Made by a program: the position numbers and the translations under genes. The notes under the pieces are model-generated. The model was not told where the DNA came from. It saw only the letters and a list, made by a program, of their open reading frames with translations, and made no database searches. From Atopococcus tabaci (GTDB lineage Bacteria > Bacillota > Bacilli > Lactobacillales > Carnobacteriaceae_A), in assembly GCA_030535975.1 (NCBI GenBank), contig JAUNQW010000007.1, positions 1-64,000 of the forward strand: a stretch of 64,000 bases of DNA. The letters are read 5' to 3'. Below, piece after piece: positions 20,547-29,437 of this stretch (positions are counted from its first letter, which is position 1; each line of letters opens with the position of its first letter).

Positions 20547-21815
20547 CTAGACTAAGAGGTCATAGAGAGTTGAGTTGTCATTTAATGAAACATACTTCGG
20601 ATCGAAAGCTTCAATACGCTTGAGCAAGTCAGGTAAACTGTCAGGATCTGCTATTTCTAAGCCCACAAGTAAAGGCCCGTCATTTTGATTAGTTTTTTTC
20701 GTATATTGGAAAGTAGTGATGTCATCCCCCTGGCCTAAAACTTCGCTCACAAACTCTAATAAAGCTCCCGCACGTTGTGGAAAGTGTAAAATAAAGTAAT
20801 GTTTACGGCCTTCATACATTAAGGCTTTTTCCTCTATTTCGGCTAGACGGTTAATATCATTATTTCCTCCACTGACTAAACAGATCACATTCTTGCCTTT
20901 TATTTCTTCCTTCATCTTATCCAGAGCAGCAATAGTCAAAGCACCGGAAGGCTCTGAAATAATTGCCTGGCGTGTGTACATATCTAAAATTTTAGAACAG
21001 ACTAATCCTTCTTCCACAACTACGATGCGCTGAATCAAATCTTTCGTTACTTCAAAAGTGAGATTCCCAACTTGTGCGACTGCAGTTCCATCACAAAAAG
21101 GATCGATATCCTCAAGAGCCCTGACTTCATTATTGCGAATCGAGCTCTGCATCGAAGGTGCTCCACTAGCTTCTACTCCGATAACTTCAGCTTCCGGCAT
21201 CGCATCAGAAGCATAAGCTGCAACACCCGAAATTAAGCCCCCGCCGCCAATCGGACAGAAAAAGTAGTCTGCACTTTCCCCGGCAGCTACTAAATCCTGG
21301 TGAGCTTCTACAGCCAGAGTTCCCTGCCCGGCCATCACATTATAATCGTTGAAAGGTTCAACAAAGTATTTTTTTTCCGTTGCGGAAAATTCATGGGCTG
21401 ATGCACTGCATTCATCAAAAGTATCGCCGATTAAATGAATTTTGACATTGTTCTCTCCAAAATATTCAACCTGTTGAATTTTTTGATTAGGGGTAGTAAC
21501 CGGCATAAATATATCCGCATGAGTGTCTAAAGCTTTAGCAGTATAAGCCACACCTTGGGCATGATTACCTGCTGAAGCACAGACCACTCCTTTGTCTAAC
21601 TCTTTCTGTGCTAATTGAGACATAGCATAGTAAGCCCCGCGTAACTTAAACGAGCGGACTTTTTGTAAATCTTCACGTTTGAGATAGATGTTTGCTTCAT
21701 ATTTCTGTGAAAGATAATCATCTAATTGAAGTGGTGTTTTATTAACGATAGGTTTTAATACCTTATAGGCATCTAATACTTTTTCTTTATTGATATGCTT
21801 TTTGTATTCAGGCAT
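20547..21815 (-). CDS. ilvA: threonine ammonia-lyase (biosynthetic)
   Basis: 422-residue PLP enzyme that converts threonine to 2-oxobutanoate, the first committed step to isoleucine. The PLP lysine lies in RSFKLRGAYYAM (K57), and the glycine loop is GGGGLISG. The C-terminal 90 residues (HYFILHFPQRAGALLEFVSE) form one ACT-like regulatory domain, as in the short Firmicutes enzymes. It follows ilvC, but a strong terminator lies between them, so it may be transcribed separately or by read-through. Confidence 0.95.
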   Translation of the reverse strand: MPEYKKHINKEKVLDAYKVLKPIVNKTPLQLDDYLSQKYEANIYLKREDLQKVRSFKLRGAYYAMSQLAQKELDKGVVCASAGNHAQGVAYTAKALDTHADIFMPVTTPNQKIQQVEYFGENNVKIHLIGDTFDECSASAHEFSATEKKYFVEPFNDYNVMAGQGTLAVEAHQDLVAAGESADYFFCPIGGGGLISGVAAYASDAMPEAEVIGVEASGAPSMQSSIRNNEVRALEDIDPFCDGTAVAQVGNLTFEVTKDLIQRIVVVEEGLVCSKILDMYTRQAIISEPSGALTIAALDKMKEEIKGKNVICLVSGGNNDINRLAEIEEKALMYEGRKHYFILHFPQRAGALLEFVSEVLGQGDDITTFQYTKKTNQNDGPLLVGLEIADPDSLPDLLKRIEAFDPKYVSLNDNSTLYDLLV

Positions 21816-21857
21816 GAGCGTCCTCCTCTATTTACATCAATGCGATATGTGCTTAAA

Positions 21858-21885
21858 AGTTTAACAGAAATTTTAAAAAAACAAA
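21858..21885 (-). promoter_or_regulatory. weak candidate promoter of ilvA
   Basis: On the minus strand TTGTTT, a 15-base spacer, and TAAACT with an extended TGT just before it. It lies just downstream of the ilvC terminator, which would allow ilvA to be expressed on its own. The short spacer makes it weak. Confidence 0.3.
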
Positions 21886-21918
21886 ATACTATCAAGCTTG
21901 ATTTAAGCCTGATAGTAT
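21881..21918 (-). terminator. strong terminator between ilvC and ilvA
   Basis: On the minus strand ATACTATCAGGCTT and AAGCTTGATAGTAT pair over about 13 bases with a short loop, followed by TTTGTTTTTTT. It ends or attenuates the ilvBNC transcript before ilvA. Confidence 0.85.
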
Positions 21919-21940
21919 TTAAGACTGCTTATTTTTTTTA

Positions 21941-22975
<1,035 letters not shown>

Positions 22976-23014
22976 CTATTTTTATTATAACAATAATATC
23001 TCTTATTCAACTAA

Positions 23015-23278
23015 TTAAAAATGCGTTTCTAAAGAAGTCATATCTAGAGCACTGATAACATCCACTTGTTTTTCTAAAGTAAGTGTCAGTAAGGTGGCCT
23101 GCTCTTCTGCTTTTTCTTCCGGCAGGCGCACACCGATTGTGATGATAGATATTTTTGGATCTTCTGTTGCGATTAAAGAAAGTGAATCAATATTATAATG
23201 AGGCTTCAAAACCACTTGTGTAATTCTATGTAAAACACCTGGACGATTAACAACCTTTAATTGAATTAATCTGTACAT
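23015..23278 (-). CDS. ilvN: acetolactate synthase small subunit, ACT domain only
   Basis: 87-residue regulatory subunit consisting of a single ACT domain (LKVVNRPGVLHRITQVV). Most Firmicutes IlvN/IlvH proteins are about twice as long and carry a second C-terminal domain that is absent here; only 63 bases separate the stop from ilvC, so nothing is left of it. The size resembles enteric IlvM/IlvN. It overlaps the end of ilvB by 13 bases, so translation is coupled. Confidence 0.9.
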   Translation of the reverse strand: MYRLIQLKVVNRPGVLHRITQVVLKPHYNIDSLSLIATEDPKISIITIGVRLPEEKAEEQATLLTLTLEKQVDVISALDMTSLETHF

Positions 23279-24981
23279 GTATATACACCTCTCATTTGAT
23301 CATTTGAGTCTCCAGCTGCAACCATTGGATAAACGATGTCCTCGCCCGAGATTACGATTTCCAATAGGTAAGAGCCGTCGTATTCAAAAGCCTTATCTAT
23401 CGCTGATTCTAATTCTTTGGGGTCACTTACACGATCAGCTGTTACTCCTAATGCTTCTGATAATTTTACAAAGTCTGGTAATTTATCAGAAATCGTATGA
23501 GAGTATCTTTTGTCATAAAAAAGTGTCTGCCACTGGCGAACCATTCCTAATGAGGAATTATTAAATAGGAAAAACTTAACATTTACGTCATTTTCTTCCA
23601 GGATATTCAATTCCTGATTGGTCATCTGGAAGCCGCCGTCTCCCACAAAACAAACAACATCACGGTGACGGGCTCCCATTTTAGCTCCTATAGCAGCTGG
23701 TACTGCGAAGCCCATGGTACCGAGTCCTCCAGAAGTCAGATGCTGGTCACCATATTTGTATGGATAAGCTTGTGCCACCCACATCTGGTGTTGACCGACA
23801 TCAGAAACTACCAAGGCTTCTCCATCAGTTACTTCCCCAACATATTCAACTGCTCGATGAGCCAGAATGGTGTCTTTTTGTTCATAATGAATAGGATGTT
23901 TTTTACGATTATTAAAGCAGTGCTCAATCCAATCTTCGTTCGCTTTATAGTCTTCTAAATCATAATCAAGTAAAGCTCGTAAAGCTTGCTTAGCATCGGC
24001 CTGATAAGTAAAGTCAGTATCAATTATTTTACCCAGCTCACTGGCATCGATGTCAAAATGAGCAATTTTAGCATCTGGTGCAAAATTATCCGGGTTAGTT
24101 GCTACACGGTCATCAAAACGCGAACCAATATTAATCATCAAATCACATTCCACAATAGCCATGTTGGCTGCGTAAGTACCATGCATCCCGGCAAATCCTA
24201 AATTATACTTCCCGCGGACTGGATAAGCCCCCTGACCCAGCAGAGTAGAAATAGCAGGAATTTGATATCTATCGATAAATTCAGTTAACTCTTCTTCAGC
24301 ATCAGCTAAAGAAACACCATGTCCAAATAAGAAGAGAGGCTTCTCAGATTCCTTCAAAGCTTCCATGACTGGTGCAACATCAAAATCCACCTCAGCTAAT
24401 TTTTCCGGAGCATATCCCGGCAGATCTATTTCAATCTCATCTGGGTTTTTCAGCTCTGCAAAATTGTTACCAACATTTTTAGGAATATCCACAACAACAG
24501 GACCTTTACGTCCGGTGTTAGAAATATATAACGCTTCTTTAATAACACGCTGTATATCTTCAGCTTTTCTCACTTGATAGACATATTTTGTGATAGGAGT
24601 CATTAAGCCTTGAACATCTACCTCTTGGAAAGCATCCTTACCGATCCCAGTTTCTGCAACTTGACCTGTAATGATGACCATTGGAATAGAGTCCATCAGG
24701 GCTGTGGTAATCGCTGTCACTGTATTAGTAGCACCGGGTCCACTTGTCACGATACACACACCTGGACGTCCTGTTGCTCTTGCATAACCATCAGCCATAT
24801 GCGCCGCACCCTGTTCATGACGAGCCAGAATATGATTAGTTTTTGATTTATAGAACTGATCAAAAATATCAATAACAGCGCCGCCTGGATAACCAAATAA
24901 AACGTCCACACCTTCATCTTCCAGTGCTTGGACTAATAATTCAGTCCCCTTCTTCATTGTCGATGACTGCGTTTCTTCCAT
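23266..24981 (-). CDS. ilvB: acetolactate synthase large subunit
   Basis: 571-residue thiamine-diphosphate enzyme that condenses two pyruvates to acetolactate, or pyruvate with 2-oxobutanoate. The catalytic Glu lies in LARHEQGAAHMADGYAR and the ThDP/Mg motif is GDGGFQMTNQELNILEENDV. It has the FAD-type central domain of anabolic AHAS, and the ilvN partner follows. TAGGAGATG lies upstream. Expression is predicted to be set by the leader attenuator at 25017-25164. Confidence 0.96.
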   Translation of the reverse strand: MEETQSSTMKKGTELLVQALEDEGVDVLFGYPGGAVIDIFDQFYKSKTNHILARHEQGAAHMADGYARATGRPGVCIVTSGPGATNTVTAITTALMDSIPMVIITGQVAETGIGKDAFQEVDVQGLMTPITKYVYQVRKAEDIQRVIKEALYISNTGRKGPVVVDIPKNVGNNFAELKNPDEIEIDLPGYAPEKLAEVDFDVAPVMEALKESEKPLFLFGHGVSLADAEEELTEFIDRYQIPAISTLLGQGAYPVRGKYNLGFAGMHGTYAANMAIVECDLMINIGSRFDDRVATNPDNFAPDAKIAHFDIDASELGKIIDTDFTYQADAKQALRALLDYDLEDYKANEDWIEHCFNNRKKHPIHYEQKDTILAHRAVEYVGEVTDGEALVVSDVGQHQMWVAQAYPYKYGDQHLTSGGLGTMGFAVPAAIGAKMGARHRDVVCFVGDGGFQMTNQELNILEENDVNVKFFLFNNSSLGMVRQWQTLFYDKRYSHTISDKLPDFVKLSEALGVTADRVSDPKELESAIDKAFEYDGSYLLEIVISGEDIVYPMVAAGDSNDQMRGVYTCTD

Positions 24982-25016
24982 AAATTACATCTCCTATCTT
25001 TCGAATTTCCAAAACA

Positions 25017-25054
25017 ATTAAAAAAGCATCCCATAGGTTAGTATGGGATGCTTT
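25017..25054 (-). terminator. ilv attenuator terminator hairpin
   Basis: On the minus strand AGCATCCCATA, loop CTAACC and TATGGGATGCT followed by TTTTTT: a perfect 11-base stem about 40 bases before ilvB. It lies inside the transcribed leader, downstream of the leader peptide, and so acts as the attenuator rather than the end of a gene. Confidence 0.9.
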
Positions 25055-25074
25055 GATCCCACTTGTCTGCTAAC
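25029..25074 (-). promoter_or_regulatory. candidate ilv antiterminator
   Basis: On the minus strand GTTAG...TGGGAT, loop CAAAGC, ATCCCA...CTAAC. The TGGGAT segment can pair with the 5' arm of the terminator and GTTAG with its loop, so this fold and the terminator exclude each other. The pairing was found by eye; folding energies were not computed. Confidence 0.65.
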
Positions 25075-25113
25075 AACAAATAGGATTCAAACACTGAAGT
25101 AAATTCTCAGGTC

Positions 25114-25164
25114 TCAATCCTCGTTTAAAACGACTAATAATAAATTAGAATTTGCTGATAACAT
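25114..25164 (-). CDS. ilv operon leader peptide (16 residues)
   Basis: Small open frame MLSANSNLLLVVLNED with stop TGA, preceded by AAGAGGCGG about 10 bases before the ATG. Five of 16 residues are Leu (three in a row) and two are Val, directly adjacent; Ile is absent. Its place between a strong promoter and the attenuator hairpin fits ribosome-mediated attenuation as known for the Lactococcus lactis leu-ilv operon. Ribosome stalling at Leu/Val codons during starvation would favour the antiterminator. Confidence 0.85.
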   Translation of the reverse strand: MLSANSNLLLVVLNED

Positions 25165-25203
25165 AGTGGAACCGCCTCTTATATTTTTGTTTTGTTAGAT
25201 ACA

Positions 25204-25232
25204 ACTATACGTGTCCCTTTCCTTAAAGTCAA
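25204..25232 (-). promoter_or_regulatory. promoter of the ilv leader and operon
   Basis: On the minus strand TTGACT (-35), a 17-base spacer and TATAGT (-10), close to consensus. It places the transcript start near 25197, about 30 bases before the leader-peptide ATG and about 215 bases before ilvB. Confidence 0.85.
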
Positions 25233-25241
25233 CTACTAAGT

Positions 25242-25274
25242 ATAAAGATAAAAACTATCTTGATTTATCTTTAT
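25242..25274. repeat. 11-bp perfect inverted repeat upstream of the ilv promoter
   Basis: ATAAAGATAAA at 25242-25252 and TTTATCTTTAT at 25264-25274, separated by 11 bases, so the half-sites are centred 22 bp (two helical turns) apart. It lies between the divergent ilv promoter and the ABC ATPase gene, where a regulator could act on either. No T tract suggests a terminator. It does not match the CodY box. Confidence 0.55.
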
Positions 25275-25364
25275 TTCTGACCCCTTCCAAATAACCAGCC
25301 AATAAGGTCCTACCGCTTAGTATCTTTTTTTGATAGAATGAAAATTATAGACGGGGTGATGAAA

Positions 25365-26138
25365 ATGATTGAGTTAAATAATGTTTCCTTTGTTCGTCAA
25401 GGCCGCACAATACTGGAAGCTATTGACTGGCAGATTAAGCCGGGTGAACACTGGGTAATGATGGGTCTCAACGGATCCGGTAAAACAAGTATCTTAAATA
25501 TCATACAAGGACAAAACTGGCCCACTACAGGCAGCGTGAAAATTTTAGGGGAAACCTTTGGGAAAACAAGTATCCCCAATCTTCAAAAAAGAATTGGATG
25601 GGTAGGATCTACATTAAATACTAGAATTAATCATTATCAAGCAGTTGAGAAAATAATATTATCCGGTATTTTTTCAACTATTGGGGTCTATCAAAAATAT
25701 ACAGAATCAGATTTGGAAGCAGTAGATCAGGTGATGAAAAATTTAGATATTTATGATTTGAAAGGTAAAAAATATTCCGAATGTTCTCAGGGCCAGCAGC
25801 AATTTATTTTAATTGCTCGTTCTCTGATCAACCAACCGGAACTCTTAATTTTAGACGAACCGTGTAATGGATTGGATTTATTTGCTACAGAAAAGCTGTT
25901 GCATAAAACTGTTGAATTGATTGGCAGAGAGAGTGGGCCTACTATTATTTTTGTCACCCACCATGCTGAACAAATCATGCCGGAGTTTGATCACACTTTA
26001 CTACTGAAGGATGGTCGGATTTTTGAACAAGGCTCTACGCAGGATATCTTAAATGTCGACAAACTCACTGCATTTTATGACCAACCTGTTAATGTGGTTA
26101 ATTTAGACAACGATCGTTTCCTAGTGCATGTAAAATAA
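25365..26138 (+). CDS. orphan ABC transporter ATP-binding protein (YlmA-like)
   Basis: About 257-residue stand-alone ABC ATPase. Walker A GLNGSGKT, a signature of the form CSQGQQQ (in place of LSGGQ), Walker B LLILDEPCNGLD and the H-loop FVTHHAEQ are present. No permease or binding protein is adjacent, so the transported substrate is unknown; B. subtilis YlmA and ModF-like ATPases look similar. ATG at 25365 is chosen because GGGGTG lies seven bases upstream; two earlier ATGs lack a suitable site. One of the few plus-strand genes here, divergent from ilvB. Confidence 0.85.
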   Translation: MIELNNVSFVRQGRTILEAIDWQIKPGEHWVMMGLNGSGKTSILNIIQGQNWPTTGSVKILGETFGKTSIPNLQKRIGWVGSTLNTRINHYQAVEKIILSGIFSTIGVYQKYTESDLEAVDQVMKNLDIYDLKGKKYSECSQGQQQFILIARSLINQPELLILDEPCNGLDLFATEKLLHKTVELIGRESGPTIIFVTHHAEQIMPEFDHTLLLKDGRIFEQGSTQDILNVDKLTAFYDQPVNVVNLDNDRFLVHVK

Positions 26139-26140
26139 AG

Positions 26141-26174
26141 ATAAAAAGTAAGAACCTGAGTTCTTACTTTTTAT
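26141..26174. terminator. bidirectional terminator
   Basis: ATAAAAAGTAAGAAC and GTTCTTACTTTTTAT form a perfect 15-base stem with a 4-base loop. It serves the ABC ATPase gene on the plus strand and the small minus-strand membrane peptide, whose stop codon lies inside the stem. Confidence 0.9.
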
Positions 26175-26304
26175 TTTTGTCTATAAACCACTCCACTGCC
26201 TCCCACATCAAAACAAGCCCCAGACCAATAGAAAATCCAACCAGCCAATCTTGAACAAACCACCCAATAATCGCACCTATAATAAAACCAAGCAATATCC
26301 TCAC
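26164..26304 (-). CDS. small membrane protein, 46 residues
   Basis: A GTG-started frame encoding 46 residues, beginning MRILLGFIIGAIIGWFVQDW and ending in DKNKK. It has two hydrophobic stretches (about 3-16 and 20-34) and a charged C-terminus, so a small membrane peptide is likely. AAAGGA lies about 10 bases before the GTG, inside the end of the hydrolase gene. The gap to that gene is only five bases, so the two are probably coupled. I do not recognise a family. Confidence 0.65.
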   Translation of the reverse strand: MRILLGFIIGAIIGWFVQDWLVGFSIGLGLVLMWEAVEWFIDKNKK

Positions 26305-26309
26305 AACAT

Positions 26310-27041
26310 TTATCCTTTCTCTAGATTCTGCCCAAACACACCCGATTGATTCTGATGTTCAATTTCTTCAGCATCTGCTGTCAAAAAGCGAATAACTTCA
26401 GGAGCTATTCGATCGGTTCCAATTAAAAAGTTCATGTGGTTGGTGCCAGGCACAATATAGAGCTGGCTACAAGGCAGCAGTCTTGCAATTTCGGCATATT
26501 TGTCTGTATCCATAATGTCATTATCCCCTGCCACTATTAATGCCGGCACTCTGACCTGCAACAAGTCATCATGCGGTATATTAGGTTCATGGAGCATCAG
26601 CTCCACCATTGGGCTGTGACCAGATTTCTCATATAAGTCATTAATAAGATCTTTTGTTTCTTGAGTCAAGTCTGAAGTGTTTAAGTTTATTCCTAATAAA
26701 ACGAGGTGACTTAAATAGTCTTTCTGTTGGATTGCCAGCATTAAAGCTACGATGGCACCATCTGAATGCCCCATGATAGAAACATCACTTAACTGCAGAT
26801 TTTGAATAAATAAATCAATATCTTCGGCCATCTGCTCATAAGACACAAGCTCACCTCGATGCGAACTTGCACCCTGTCCACGAGAATCTACTCCATAAAC
26901 TGTAAAATACTCTGCAAGAGCTGGAGCAATCTTGTCAAAACTGCGATGGCTCTCTCCATTGCCATGCAGCAGAAGCAAAACGGGTCCCTCACCCATTTTC
27001 TCATAATGCAAAGTTACACCATTGGTTAAGACTTTTTTCAT
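26310..27041 (-). CDS. alpha/beta hydrolase
   Basis: 243-residue alpha/beta-hydrolase fold protein. It has the oxyanion-hole HGNGES, nucleophile elbow GHSDG (S93), acid in VAGDNDIMD and catalytic His in PGTNHMNFL. No lid domain of note and no signal peptide, so cytoplasmic. Substrate unknown; many such proteins are carboxylesterases or lipases. GGAGGCG precedes the ATG. The small membrane peptide follows in the same transcript. Confidence 0.88.
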   Translation of the reverse strand: MKKVLTNGVTLHYEKMGEGPVLLLLHGNGESHRSFDKIAPALAEYFTVYGVDSRGQGASSHRGELVSYEQMAEDIDLFIQNLQLSDVSIMGHSDGAIVALMLAIQQKDYLSHLVLLGINLNTSDLTQETKDLINDLYEKSGHSPMVELMLHEPNIPHDDLLQVRVPALIVAGDNDIMDTDKYAEIARLLPCSQLYIVPGTNHMNFLIGTDRIAPEVIRFLTADAEEIEHQNQSGVFGQNLEKG

Positions 27042-27183
27042 TTTTTACGCCTCCATTCACTCTTCTTTATTATAAACCTATATCAATTCTTTTTCTAAGA
27101 TTATAGTATACTGTTTTCCCACTTTTTATCTTAAATCCATATAAAACTCCCATAGAAATGAATATCATGAAAATATTTACAGA

Positions 27184-27218
27184 TGAAAAAAACGCCCCTT
27201 TTATCAAAGAGCGTCATT
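27184..27218 (-). terminator. terminator after the CAP/CWB2 gene
   Basis: On the minus strand ACGCTCTTT, loop GATA, AAAGGGGCGT (one bulge, one G-U) followed by seven T, directly after the stop at 27221. Confidence 0.8.
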
Positions 27219-27220
27219 TC

Positions 27221-29365
27221 CTATCGAAATAGGTCGGGTAAGTATTTTTCAGGATTTTTTATCATTCTTTGTGTAGATAGACTTAAAGTTCTTAATCCAC
27301 CTATAAAAGTAAACTCTTCTACCCCTTGATCCATGGCAAATCCTAACTGTTCTTTAAGATTAGAGGGACTGCCTGACCGAACAAATAGAATACCTGCCTT
27401 CATCTTATCCGCTAATAATGAAGCTGGTAAAGCATCTGAATAGTGATCTCCAGACACTACAAAATAGTGATCAACAGGAGAAGACTGCGTCAAGATATTG
27501 CGGTTTACTGTGTAACGATTTGCGCCTTGTATTCTATCGACAGAAGCTAATTCAGATAAGTCATCTTCTAAACCTTGTCTGATAGAGTGAGGCCCTCCCA
27601 CAATAGTAAATGAGCGATTTTCTTCTACAAAAGAAGTGACATGGTCTGATAATTGATTATTAACTAAAAGAATAGGAGTTTCTTTACTTGCAGCTAAAGT
27701 AGCAATATTTAATGAATCAGAAAAGTTTTTGCCGTCTGCTATGTACATTTCATCAACTGCATCATCTTTTCTCAGATTGAGAATTTCTCTCGCTACTAGA
27801 GCCGCCTGCTCATACCGGTCTTTTCCACCAATTCGTTTAACTGTAATACCCAGCTGCTCAATAATGTGCGCTAAGTTTGGTGTTAAAGAGCGAATACCTC
27901 CAAGTAAAGTCACCGTTTTTGTTTGGAGACGTTTGAGTTCTTCTTTTACTGCATCATCCAGGCTGTTTTCCCTCACTAACAAAAGAGGTGCATTATGGAT
28001 AGCTGCTAAAGGCGAGCCTGTTAAAGCATCCGCAAACTTATCCCCATTAGATATAAAGACCTGGTCTGATTTTTCCCAGCCTTTCTTACTGATTTCCACA
28101 GCATTGGTATAGCGGTTAGATCCAGAGATCCTATCCACTTGATGGGTTCCTTTCCCCTCGGTCACTTCAGTAATAATCTCACCAGGCGCCATTCGAATGA
28201 CATGAGTAGGATCTTCACGGTCTAAGGTTTTTATATATTTAGATTTTTCAGGATCCGTTGTTAAATAAGGAATTTCATACCAGCCTACTAAGCCTGATCC
28301 ATTGGTTTCTTTTGGATTCAGGTATTGCTTGTATCCTGACATCCCGGTTGCCAGTATCCCTTCTGGACCATAAATCAATGCTGAGGCATAGGTATCATAC
28401 TCTGGATTTAAGGAAGCATGCAGGTGACCATTGACCGATGGATTAGGCCTATAAATATAGCCGTTGGTTTTTATAAGATCTGGTAATTCACTGTAGCCCC
28501 ACCCTCCATAATAAATAAGATCATGCATGCTGGAATAATTTTCTGCTAAATTTTCAGAAAAAGAAGTATCGTTATTATCTATTTTGGCAATAGTAAAAGT
28601 CTCCATACCGCCCGGACGTGAGTGGTTAGCCATTCCTGTCTCATAGGCTGTCTCCATTGCCCGCTGAATAGCGATTGCTTCCAGGTCATTATCCCAAGAC
28701 CAGGCTGTTGCATAGGACTCTGCATCATGATAACCATGTTCTTTGGCTGCCTCCTGCAGTTTTTTACCATTAAAAGGAACATTCATCTCATACATTTCCC
28801 GGCGCAGCTCGGTTAATGCTTTTGTAGACGCCTCTTTCACCTTGACTTGATCGAGATAAGTGATATCAGAAGTCGTATGGAGAGTGTCAGGAATAGGATT
28901 TTCTTTCGTCTCTACGGTCCGAGCCTGCGTATCCAGAACAGTCGCCTCTTTCGGCGCATTTTTCCAAGACTCCAGTCCAAGGACTACCTGCTCATGATAA
29001 GCTTGTAATTCTTGTTGCTGGACGTTTTGACCGGTCTCGTATTGTGTATCTTTTCCTGACTGAATCGTCTGACTAGAGGATTGAATTAAGTGATTAGTTC
29101 CGGAATCAATATTCTTATAGGTGAGTTGGCTTTGTGTTTTTTGTGGACGGCCTTTTTCAATAAGCTTGATTTCTTGTGAGGGAATCGAAGAATCTTTTTT
29201 CCACACATAAGCTTCATGCTGATAATTTGAGCTATGTTGTGTGTAAGTATTTTGAGCCGCTTCAGCTTCTATACTTACGAGGCATGCCATCATTGAAAAC
29301 CCCAACAAAGTGCCTTTTATATTGAGTTTAATTTTGCTTTTACTGGATGTTGGATAATTTTTCAT
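27221..29365 (-). CDS. secreted CAP/SCP-domain protein with three CWB2 repeats
   Basis: 714-residue secreted protein. It has an N-terminal signal peptide (to about residue 36, ending EAEAAQ), then a low-complexity Gln/Thr/Ser linker (about 37-180). A CAP/SCP domain follows (about 185-370; ELRREMYEMN, GMANHSRPGG, FSENLAENYS). Three cell-wall-binding type 2 repeats start at RISGSNRY, RIGGKDRY and RIQGANRY (about 412-700). CWB2 modules bind anionic wall polymers in Clostridioides and Bacillus. Enzymatic activity of the CAP domain is uncertain. It has its own promoter and terminator. Confidence 0.88.
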   Translation of the reverse strand: MKNYPTSSKSKIKLNIKGTLLGFSMMACLVSIEAEAAQNTYTQHSSNYQHEAYVWKKDSSIPSQEIKLIEKGRPQKTQSQLTYKNIDSGTNHLIQSSSQTIQSGKDTQYETGQNVQQQELQAYHEQVVLGLESWKNAPKEATVLDTQARTVETKENPIPDTLHTTSDITYLDQVKVKEASTKALTELRREMYEMNVPFNGKKLQEAAKEHGYHDAESYATAWSWDNDLEAIAIQRAMETAYETGMANHSRPGGMETFTIAKIDNNDTSFSENLAENYSSMHDLIYYGGWGYSELPDLIKTNGYIYRPNPSVNGHLHASLNPEYDTYASALIYGPEGILATGMSGYKQYLNPKETNGSGLVGWYEIPYLTTDPEKSKYIKTLDREDPTHVIRMAPGEIITEVTEGKGTHQVDRISGSNRYTNAVEISKKGWEKSDQVFISNGDKFADALTGSPLAAIHNAPLLLVRENSLDDAVKEELKRLQTKTVTLLGGIRSLTPNLAHIIEQLGITVKRIGGKDRYEQAALVAREILNLRKDDAVDEMYIADGKNFSDSLNIATLAASKETPILLVNNQLSDHVTSFVEENRSFTIVGGPHSIRQGLEDDLSELASVDRIQGANRYTVNRNILTQSSPVDHYFVVSGDHYSDALPASLLADKMKAGILFVRSGSPSNLKEQLGFAMDQGVEEFTFIGGLRTLSLSTQRMIKNPEKYLPDLFR

Positions 29366-29396
29366 CTATTTCTCCTTATTCAAAGATATTATAAGT

Positions 29397-29424
29397 ATTA
29401 TAATGATTAAACGGGTAAAAGCAA
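29397..29424 (-). promoter_or_regulatory. promoter of the CAP/CWB2 gene
   Basis: On the minus strand TTGCTT (-35), 16-base spacer, TATAAT (-10), about 30 bases before the ATG at 29365. A second TATAAT-like run follows 4 bases later. Confidence 0.65.
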
Positions 29425-29437
29425 TGAGAACGTCTTT

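Noticed and set aside
25160-25180. GGTTCCAC-like element in the ilv leader, reminiscent of a T-box
   Set aside because: The conserved T-box core (AGGGTGGNACCGCG) occurs neither in the right orientation nor in the right context, and the leader peptide/attenuator explains the region better.
27729-28112. 127-codon plus-strand frame inside the CAP/CWB2 gene
   Set aside because: It is antisense to the well-supported CWB2 repeats and shows no recognisable domain or start signal.
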